From NCBI GenBank assembly GCA_003555385.1, contig PWHO01000146.1:1-12780 (forward strand): a stretch of DNA of 12,780 nt, written 5' to 3'. This document shows, piece after piece, positions 7,590-12,780 of this stretch (the first letter of the stretch is position 1; each line of letters opens with the position of its first letter). The translations under genes were made by a program, and so were the position numbers. This DNA comes from Bacteroidales bacterium. Lineage in GTDB: Bacteria; Bacteroidota; Bacteroidia; Bacteroidales; UBA7960. Below the pieces are notes generated by a model. The model saw only the letters and a list, made by a program, of their open reading frames with translations. It did not search any database and was not told the DNA's origin.

Positions 7590-9044
7590 ATGCATCTTTC
7601 CCGAAAACATATAACCCTTTTGGCCGGCTTTTTAACTGGTATGATCCTGATGTTGTCCTGTGATTTTTCCGGAAACGGCAAACCTGGCGGTGCCGGACTG
7701 GCAGATTTGCCGGAGATCAGGGAAAGAGGTGAACTTGTGGCGATTACAAGCTACAGCCCCCTGAGTTATTTTATTTACAGAGGAGAAGTCATGGGATATG
7801 AATACGAACTCCTGCAGCTTTTCGGAGAGCACATTGACCTGCCTGTGCGTATTGAAATTGCCCGTGATTTCGGGGAAATGATGGGTATGCTTGAAAGCGG
7901 TGAGGGCGATTTGATTGCCTATGGACTCACCGTAACCTCCGCGCGAAGGGAAAGATTTGCTTTCTCTGAACCATTCAATATGACCCAGCAGGTACTGGTG
8001 CAACGAAAGCCGGAAAACTGGCGGCAGATGATGCTTCATAATATTGAGAACGAGTTGATCCGTAACCCCATTGAACTTTCGGGAAAAACAGTGCATGTAC
8101 GTCGTGGGTCGGCTTATCTTGACCGGCTGATCAATCTTTCTGAGGAGATCGGTGCAGACATTGACATTGTGGAGGCTGATGAAGGAGTTACCACAGAAGA
8201 GTTGATCAGGTATGTGGCTGAAGGGGACATTGATTACACGGTGGCTGATGAAAATATTGCAAAAATTAAATCCGCATATTATCAGGACCTTGATAAGGAA
8301 ACAGCCGTGAGCATGCCACAACAGACAGCCTGGGCCATGAGACATACATCTCCTGAGTTACTTGATTCACTCAACGCATGGCTGGAGGAAGCTCGAACCC
8401 AAACCGATTATTATGTGATCTACAATAAATATTATGAAAACCGCCGTGCGTTCCGCTCCCGCTATGCCAGTGATTTCTTTCCGGTAACCGGGGGAACGAT
8501 CTCCCCTTATGATGAAGTCCTTCAGCAGTATGCGGATGAACTTGGGTGGGACTGGCGGCTGTTGGCCGCATTGATATACCAGGAATCACAATTCAACCCT
8601 TCGGCCCGCTCCTGGGCGGGTGCTGTAGGCCTGATGCAGCTGATGCCAGCTACTGCCGCTGAATTTGGTGCTGATAATCCACTCGACCCTGAAGAGAATA
8701 TTGCGGCAGGAATCAGGTTCTTACAATGGCTTCAAAATTACTGGGGGGCACATATTGAGGATGAATTTGAACGAAGGAAATTTGTGATTGCTTCCTATAA
8801 TGTAGGGCAAGGGCATGTGCAGGATGCCAGACGCCTGGCCGAAGCATTCGGAGATGACCCGGATGTGTGGCACGGGCATGTGGCTGAACACATGCTGAAT
8901 AAATCCAATCCTGAATATTTCAACAGGGAGGAAGTCCGGTATGGTTATGCCACGGGTCTGGAGCCTGTTAACTATGTGAATACCATACTGAATCTATTTG
9001 AGCATTATCAGCACCTTGTTGATCTTGAGGCAACCCAGGGCTGA
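7590..9044 (+). CDS. mltF: MltF-type lytic murein transglycosylase (solute-binding domain plus SLT domain)
   Basis: The enzyme cleaves the MurNAc-GlcNAc bond of peptidoglycan non-hydrolytically, leaving a 1,6-anhydro end, during wall remodelling. Residues 8-24 are a lipoprotein-type leader ending MLSC, so C24 is the likely lipid anchor; the -3 residue is Met, a loose lipobox. Residues 42-282 form a type 3 solute-binding domain (EIRERGELVAITSYSPLSYF, SARRERFAFSEPF, GKTVHVRRGSAY), which in E. coli MltF is a regulatory domain sensing muropeptides. Residues 305-480 are the SLT goose-lysozyme-like catalytic domain: E332 in IYQESQFNP is the catalytic Glu, followed by GAVGLMQLMP (344-353), NIAAGIRFLQWL (370-381) and ASYNVGQGHV (401-410). 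The length of 484 residues is close to that of E. coli MltF. It stands alone between a divergent promoter region and the DUF4438 gene. Confidence 0.94.
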   Translation: MHLSRKHITLLAGFLTGMILMLSCDFSGNGKPGGAGLADLPEIRERGELVAITSYSPLSYFIYRGEVMGYEYELLQLFGEHIDLPVRIEIARDFGEMMGMLESGEGDLIAYGLTVTSARRERFAFSEPFNMTQQVLVQRKPENWRQMMLHNIENELIRNPIELSGKTVHVRRGSAYLDRLINLSEEIGADIDIVEADEGVTTEELIRYVAEGDIDYTVADENIAKIKSAYYQDLDKETAVSMPQQTAWAMRHTSPELLDSLNAWLEEARTQTDYYVIYNKYYENRRAFRSRYASDFFPVTGGTISPYDEVLQQYADELGWDWRLLAALIYQESQFNPSARSWAGAVGLMQLMPATAAEFGADNPLDPEENIAAGIRFLQWLQNYWGAHIEDEFERRKFVIASYNVGQGHVQDARRLAEAFGDDPDVWHGHVAEHMLNKSNPEYFNREEVRYGYATGLEPVNYVNTILNLFEHYQHLVDLEATQG

Positions 9045-9072
9045 TCAGTTTGTACACTGCTTGCTTTTCTGT

Positions 9073-9101
9073 TTTGGTGTTGAAAGAATTTACTATCTTT
9101 C
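9073..9101 (+). promoter_or_regulatory. Candidate Bacteroidota-type promoter for the DUF4438 gene
   Basis: TTTG at 9073-9076 is separated by 17 bases from TATCTTTC at 9094-9101, a seven-of-eight match to TAnnTTTG and followed by GC as is common. It would give an A/T-rich leader of about 40 bases ahead of the ATG at 9148, suggesting the gene has its own promoter in the 103-base gap after mltF. Confidence 0.45.
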
Positions 9102-9147
9102 GCAGCAAATATGTTTCAACACCACCAACAATTAAATCTTTTTTATT

Positions 9148-10152
9148 ATGTATTCAAGTTGTTTTAAAAGCAGGCAGTCTGTGCTGTTTGCCCTTGCAAG
9201 TGCAATGTTTATCTGTTTATTTTCCCTTCATACTGTAGCGGAAGCCCAGTCTCTTACCCCGGTGGAGTTCAACCGGGAGCAATTGGTAAAAATGCCTGTG
9301 CTGGGATGGATTGCAGAAGCACGTTTGGGTAGCACGCCTTACAGGGTGGGTGCGGATGGTTCCGTCAGGATGGTTCCTGCAACAGGAAGTATTACCTATG
9401 ATTTTCGTACCGGCGATACCGCAGTAAATCTGGCAGGAGACCACGTAGAGCCTGCGGTCACCCTTTACAATTCCGGCAGCACCAACAATCGCTCCAGTGG
9501 CGAAAGCCGGGCTTTCAATGCGTTGTCATGTATCGGAAACCAGGTAAGGGTACTTACCGGTGACGCCAAAGGCGAGACCGGCTATGTGATCGGGAAGCAC
9601 GGTGGATCTGAGCATGTAATGGTTGATTTCAAAGATCAGGAAGTGCTTTATAAAATGTCGCCCGGTGACAAGATGCAGGTATATGCCCATGGCGCGGGAA
9701 TGGAACTGCAGAATGCCGGTGATGCGCAGGCTTTCAGTATGAGCCCGCATCTGCTTGAAGCCCTTGCTGAAGCCGGAATGGGCATTACCCCGGAAGGAAA
9801 ATTACGTGTACCTGTCGCTCTGACCGTACCTGCCAAAATTATGGGCTCCGGTCTGGGGGCAGACCAGGTATATACAGGTGATTACGACATCCAGCTTTTC
9901 GATGAAGTTGTTATTGAGAAATACGGGCTGGATCAGCTTCGTTTCGGAGACATTGTGGCCATTACCGATGCCGATCACTCTTTTGGCCGCATATTCAAAA
10001 CCGGGGCAATCACCATTGGTGTGATCACACACAGCAACAGTAACATTGCCGGACATGGACCGGGTTTTACCACCTTGTTGACTTCCACTTCCGGAAATAT
10101 TGAAACAGTTACTGACTCCGAAGCCAACCTCAAGTACCTGTTGTTTGAATAA
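9148..10152 (+). CDS. Exported DUF4438 protein of unknown function
   Basis: The 334-residue product matches the DUF4438 family (a Thermotoga maritima member, TM1086, has a solved structure as I recall); no function is established. Residues 10-33 are a signal peptide with an AEA-Q cleavage site near 33/34 and no lipobox, so the mature protein is probably soluble in the periplasm or secreted. Conserved segments are PATGSITYDFRTGD (77-90), AGDHVEPAVTLYN (96-108), ALSCIGNQVRVLTGDAKGETG (about 125-145), GKHGGSEHVMVDF (149-161), VPAKIMGSGLG (227-237), GDYDIQLFD (244-252), RFGDIVAITDADHSFGRI (265-282) and HSNSNIAGHGPGFTTL (295-310). The many invariant Asp, His and Lys residues and Gly turns suggest an enzyme or metal site, which is an inference. 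The start at 9148 is chosen because it gives a complete signal peptide. A promoter match lies upstream, so it may be transcribed alone. Confidence 0.88.
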   Translation: MYSSCFKSRQSVLFALASAMFICLFSLHTVAEAQSLTPVEFNREQLVKMPVLGWIAEARLGSTPYRVGADGSVRMVPATGSITYDFRTGDTAVNLAGDHVEPAVTLYNSGSTNNRSSGESRAFNALSCIGNQVRVLTGDAKGETGYVIGKHGGSEHVMVDFKDQEVLYKMSPGDKMQVYAHGAGMELQNAGDAQAFSMSPHLLEALAEAGMGITPEGKLRVPVALTVPAKIMGSGLGADQVYTGDYDIQLFDEVVIEKYGLDQLRFGDIVAITDADHSFGRIFKTGAITIGVITHSNSNIAGHGPGFTTLLTSTSGNIETVTDSEANLKYLLFE

Positions 10153-10159
10153 ATTACCA

Positions 10160-10200
10160 GCTGAACATTCAGCCTTTCAGCCTTGTTTTCCTTTTTTTAA
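10160..10200 (+). terminator. Weak candidate terminator after the DUF4438 gene
   Basis: GCTGAACATTCAGC (10160-10173) is a perfect inverted repeat giving a five-base-pair stem with a four-base loop. A T-rich stretch follows, but the uninterrupted run of seven T (10192-10198) begins about 18 bases after the stem, further than in a standard intrinsic terminator. It could also be part of the leader of the next gene. Confidence 0.25.
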
Positions 10201-10214
10201 TTTCTATTGAAAAG

Positions 10215-11180
10215 ATGGATACAAGAACAAACAATTATATCGGAGGGTTGCATCACATCACGGTGCTGGCCGATGACGGCAGACGGAATGTGGAGTTTTA
10301 TGCAGGGGTGCTGGGGCTCAGGCTGATCAAGCAGACAGTTAATTTTGACGACCCCGGGGTTTACCATTTATATTACGGAGACCAGACCGGGAGTCCGGGT
10401 ACAATTCTGACCTTCTTCCCCTACAGGGGGCTGCCACCTGGAAAAACCGGGATCGGTCAGTCGGTGGTGGTTTCATTTTCACTCCCCTTGTCATCCCTGG
10501 CTTTTTGGGAGCATCGGCTAAAAAGACTTGATATAGCATTCGAAAAGCCCAGTGAGCGATTCAACCGGGAAGCGCTGATCAGCCTGAAGGACATTGACGG
10601 TTTAAAGCTGGAATTGGTATTTAATGAGCTGGACACCAGGGAAGGATTTGCCAGCGGCCATATACCTGCAAAACATGCCATACGCGGTTTATTCGGAACA
10701 GAGCTCTGGGTGGAAGACCTTGCGCCGACAGCCGGTTTATTGACCGGATTGATGACCCATCAACTGCTTGCAGAACAGGGTAGCCGGATGCGATTTGGCG
10801 TGGAAGATTCACCCGGGAAATACGTGGATGTGCAGGTTCCTTCAAATAAAGCTCAGGGAAGAAACGGAAACGGGAGTGTCCACCACATAGCGTTCAGGAC
10901 CCCGGGGCAGCTGTCTCAAAATATTTTATGGGAGAAACTTCGTGGAGCAGGAATGCATCCCACACCCGTTATAGATCGCCAGTATTTTCGTTCTGTGTAT
11001 TTCCGTGAACCGGGGGGCGTGCTGTTTGAAATTGCCACTGATGATCCCGGATTCCTTGTCGATGAGTCTGCGGAGACACTGGGGCAGAGTCTGATGTTGC
11101 CTTCCCGGCATGAAAACCGGCGGCATGAACTGGAAGCAGTTCTGCCCGCGCTGGATGTTAACTTAAGTCCATATTACTGA
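10215..11180 (+). CDS. Ring-cleaving dioxygenase of the VOC (glyoxalase) superfamily, MhqO-like
   Basis: Two vicinal-oxygen-chelate modules are visible. The first begins at GGLHHITVLAD (10-20) with FYAGVLGLRLIKQTVNFDDP (28-47) and YHLYYGD (50-56). The second begins around 155 with GTELWV (161-166) and SVHHIAFRT (221-229), and ends with GGVLFEIATDDPGF (267-280). Candidate metal ligands are H13 or H14, H223 or H224, and E272. This arrangement is that of the MhqO/MhqA hydroquinone-type dioxygenases of Firmicutes, which open the ring of quinol-like compounds in the cytoplasm. The 321-residue length fits. The TGA stop at 11178-11180 shares a base with the ATG of the following hydrolase gene (TGATG), so the two are almost certainly co-translated. 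The leader contains GAAAAG just before the ATG. The substrate is inferred from family only. Confidence 0.9.
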   Translation: MDTRTNNYIGGLHHITVLADDGRRNVEFYAGVLGLRLIKQTVNFDDPGVYHLYYGDQTGSPGTILTFFPYRGLPPGKTGIGQSVVVSFSLPLSSLAFWEHRLKRLDIAFEKPSERFNREALISLKDIDGLKLELVFNELDTREGFASGHIPAKHAIRGLFGTELWVEDLAPTAGLLTGLMTHQLLAEQGSRMRFGVEDSPGKYVDVQVPSNKAQGRNGNGSVHHIAFRTPGQLSQNILWEKLRGAGMHPTPVIDRQYFRSVYFREPGGVLFEIATDDPGFLVDESAETLGQSLMLPSRHENRRHELEAVLPALDVNLSPYY

Positions 11181-11797
11181 TGCACAGGAAAAATATTATT
11201 ACTAAAGGGGAGCCCGCCTCAGAAACAGGAAAGGCGGTAGTTTTACTTCACGGAAGAGGTGGATCTGCCGAAGATATGCTTGCAATTGCCTCACAACTTT
11301 GGCTGAATGATTTTACTATTCTGGCCCCGCAGGCCACAAGAAATACATGGTATCCTTATTCATTTCTGATGCAGGAAGACAAAAACCAGCCATGGCTTGA
11401 CAGTGCACTTGACCTTTTATCGAACCTGGAGGCTGAATTATTGAAAGAGGGTGTATCACCCGACTCACTCTATTTTGGTGGTTTCTCTCAGGGTGCCTGC
11501 CTGAGTCTGGAGTATGCTGCAAGAAATGCTAAAAAATACGGTGGAGTTTTGGCCTTCACGGGCGGACTGATCGGTGAGAGCGTGAATAAAAATAAATACC
11601 GCGGAGACTTTCAGCAAACACCAGTTTTTATTGGCTCAAGTGATCCGGATTCCCATATTCCGGTTGAAAGGGTCAGGGAAACCGAATTGTTGCTGAAAAA
11701 TCTGAACGCCAAACCCTCTGTACACATATATCCGGGAATTGGCCATACCATCATTGAGGAAGAAATTGAGACGGTAAACCAGCTGTTTTTCAGTTAG
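11180..11797 (+). CDS. Alpha/beta hydrolase (carboxylesterase/phospholipase family), MhqD-like
   Basis: The 205-residue cytoplasmic serine hydrolase belongs to the phospholipase/carboxylesterase family (Abhydrolase_2). The oxyanion region is VVLLHGRGGSAEDM (20-33). The nucleophile elbow is GGFSQGA (100-106) with S103. The acid is probably D157 in SSDPDSHIP (153-161), and H189 lies in YPGIGHTI (184-191), which completes the triad. APQATRNTWYPYSF (49-62) is typical of this branch. In Bacillus, MhqD is encoded next to or co-regulated with the MhqO/MhqA dioxygenases in the response to quinones and other electrophiles. Here the gene overlaps the dioxygenase gene by one base, giving the same pairing. 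An intrinsic terminator starts at the base after its stop. No MarR-type MhqR regulator gene is visible in the window. Confidence 0.92.
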   Translation: MHRKNIITKGEPASETGKAVVLLHGRGGSAEDMLAIASQLWLNDFTILAPQATRNTWYPYSFLMQEDKNQPWLDSALDLLSNLEAELLKEGVSPDSLYFGGFSQGACLSLEYAARNAKKYGGVLAFTGGLIGESVNKNKYRGDFQQTPVFIGSSDPDSHIPVERVRETELLLKNLNAKPSVHIYPGIGHTIIEEEIETVNQLFFS

Positions 11798-11820
11798 CCT
11801 CTTGCAATGAGAGGTTTTTG
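11798..11820 (+). terminator. Intrinsic terminator after the VOC dioxygenase/hydrolase pair
   Basis: CCTCTTGCAATGAGAGG (11798-11814) folds into a stem CCTCT/AGAGG extended by a T-G pair, with a five-base loop. It is followed directly by TTTTTG (11815-11820). It begins immediately after the TAG stop of the hydrolase, so it closes the two-gene transcript. Confidence 0.75.
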
Positions 11821-11832
11821 TTGACTTTCGGG

Positions 11833-11865
11833 TTTACCCAATTACCGTTTTTTTACTTAATTTTG
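11833..11865 (+). promoter_or_regulatory. Candidate Bacteroidota-type promoter for the nucleotidyltransferase gene
   Basis: TAATTTTG (11858-11865) is an exact match to TAnnTTTG, the best in the window, and is followed by CC. TTTA at 11833-11836, 21 bases upstream, is a partial -33 element. It lies just after the terminator, as expected for a new transcription unit, and predicts a leader of roughly 90 bases. Confidence 0.55.
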
Positions 11866-11891
11866 CCGACCATAAATTGCCTTACAGGCGA

Positions 11892-11921
11892 CTCTTCCAT
11901 TATTGCAATGTAACAGAAGAG
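11892..11921 (+). other. Inverted repeat in the leader of the nucleotidyltransferase gene
   Basis: CTCTTC (11892-11897) and GAAGAG (11916-11921) form a perfect six-base stem around an 18-base loop, inside which ATTGCAAT (11902-11909) is itself palindromic. If the predicted promoter is used, this lies in the mRNA leader. No T-tract follows, so it is not a terminator. It may be chance, or a leader structure. Confidence 0.3.
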
Positions 11922-11959
11922 GAATACCACCATCACTAATCACAAAAATAGTAAGCAAA

Positions 11960-12780
11960 ATGGCCCCTGCACTTTTGGTTCTGGCTGCCGGAATGGGTAG
12001 TCGTTATGGAGGAATGAAGCAACTTGACCGGATTGGTCCGTCGGGTGAAACCATTATGGATTATTCTGTGTACGATGCAGTTCGTTCAGGTTTCGGGAAA
12101 GTGGTGTTTGTCATACGGAAAAGCTTTGAAAAGGCCTTCCGGGAGCAGGTAGCAGATAAGCTGGAAGGCAAGATACAAATTGAAATTGCTTTCCAGGAAT
12201 TGTCAGACCTTCCGGACGGTTATCGTTGTCCGGACACCCGGGAGAAGCCATGGGGTACCGGCCATGCTATCTGGGTAGCGAGAGACCTTATCGCAGAAAA
12301 TTTTGCCGTGATCAATGCCGATGACTTTTATGGCCGCGGGGCCATTTCTCTGATGGCCGATCATCTCTTATCTCAAAAGCCAGGAGAACAGGGAAAATAT
12401 TCCATGGTGGGATATCGCCTGGAGAATACCCTGTCGGATCACGGACAAGTTTCCCGTGGTGTGTGCCGGGTCGATAAGCAAGGCATGCTGTTAAATGTGG
12501 AAGAGTTTAAAGCCCTGGAGAAAGATTCCAATGGCCTTATTATCAGCAATGGGCAAAAAACCCAACTTACCCCGGAGGAGGTTGTTTCCATGAATTTCTG
12601 GGGTTTTGGTCCGGATATTTTTTCCCACCTGGAGGAAAAAATGATGGATTTTCTCGCCACCCGGATCGAAACAGAAAAAGGAGAGTTTTTTATTCCCATG
12701 GTGGTGGATGAACTGATCCGTGAAAATAAAGCAGAAGTTCGTGTGCTTCCCAGCCAGTCGCAGTGGTTCGGAGTTACTTA
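11960..12780 (+). CDS. Sugar-phosphate nucleotidyltransferase (NTP_transferase family), 3' end outside the window
   Basis: The reading frame is open from the ATG at 11960 to the last base, giving 273 complete codons. The enzyme family transfers a nucleotidyl group from an NTP to a sugar 1-phosphate in the cytoplasm, feeding polysaccharide or cell-surface glycan synthesis. The N-terminus MAPALLVLAAGMGSRYGGMK contains the nucleotide-binding signature (L8-A-A-G-x-G-S-R15, then K20-Q21). PWGTGHA (97-103) and VINADDFYG (117-125) are the substrate loop and the metal-binding Asp region (D121-D122). FWGFGPDIF and EFFIPMVVDEL occur in the distal part. The frame ends in QWFGVT, a segment that lies close to the C-terminus in relatives, so perhaps 25-30 residues are missing. 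It has its own promoter match upstream. The sugar and nucleotide cannot be assigned; a glucose-1-phosphate enzyme is the commonest annotation. Confidence 0.9.
   Translation, partial: MAPALLVLAAGMGSRYGGMKQLDRIGPSGETIMDYSVYDAVRSGFGKVVFVIRKSFEKAFREQVADKLEGKIQIEIAFQELSDLPDGYRCPDTREKPWGTGHAIWVARDLIAENFAVINADDFYGRGAISLMADHLLSQKPGEQGKYSMVGYRLENTLSDHGQVSRGVCRVDKQGMLLNVEEFKALEKDSNGLIISNGQKTQLTPEEVVSMNFWGFGPDIFSHLEEKMMDFLATRIETEKGEFFIPMVVDELIRENKAEVRVLPSQSQWFGVT

Noticed and set aside
7632..8345. A 237-codon minus-strand open frame opposite the mltF-like gene
   Set aside because: It lies inside the solute-binding domain coding region on the other strand, has no recognisable motif and no promoter or spacing that supports it.
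9050..9238. A 62-codon plus-strand frame overlapping the start of the DUF4438 gene
   Set aside because: It runs through the predicted promoter and into the signal peptide region in another frame and resembles nothing known.
12439..12699. An 86-codon minus-strand frame near the right end
   Set aside because: It is antisense to the nucleotidyltransferase, whose family motifs continue across this stretch.
1..12780. Search for CRISPR repeats, insertion sequences, integrases, defence genes, tRNAs and rRNAs
   Set aside because: Reading both strands by eye I found no regularly spaced repeats, transposase-like protein, cloverleaf or defence-family motif; all long coding frames are accounted for by ordinary families.

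Overview
The window looks like ordinary chromosomal DNA from a member of the Bacteroidota, probably class Bacteroidia; the family cannot be fixed from sequence alone. Three things support this. The efflux adaptor carries a C-terminal DUF3347 domain, an arrangement typical of Bacteroidota. Most start codons lack a clear Shine-Dalgarno site and sit behind A/T-rich leaders. Several intergenic gaps carry matches to the Bacteroidota promoter pattern TTTG-N(17-23)-TAnnTTTG. I see no insertion sequence, integrase, CRISPR array, tRNA, rRNA or phage gene. The longest gaps between genes are about 160-180 bases.

Layout. Bases 1-1823 (+) hold the tail of one gene, probably a TolC-family outer-membrane channel, and a CusB-type heavy-metal efflux adaptor. 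Bases 1833-7409 (-) hold five genes on one strand. In transcription order they are a lipoprotein amidohydrolase, an exported C69-family dipeptidase, a flavin reductase-like protein, and xseA and xseB (exonuclease VII). The last four are tightly packed and likely co-transcribed. Bases 7410-7589 form a divergent promoter region. Bases 7590-9044 (+) encode an MltF-type lytic transglycosylase. Bases 9148-10152 (+) encode an exported DUF4438 protein of unknown function. Bases 10215-11797 (+) encode a two-gene unit, a ring-cleaving VOC dioxygenase and an alpha/beta hydrolase, resembling the MhqO/MhqD pair; an intrinsic terminator follows. Bases 11960-12780 (+) hold a sugar-phosphate nucleotidyltransferase that runs off the window end.

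How the genes relate. There is no single pathway. Recurrent themes are envelope and periplasmic work (metal efflux, murein cleavage, exported peptidase, anchored amidohydrolase, exported DUF4438) and protection from toxic small molecules (metal efflux, quinone-type dioxygenase and hydrolase). ExoVII is the housekeeping DNA-repair component. I found no convincing undescribed multi-gene system. The items most worth a second look are the exported DUF4438 protein, the exported Cys-nucleophile C69 peptidase beside a lipoprotein amidohydrolase, the altered GHxTD motif in XseA, and the mhqO/mhqD-like pair.
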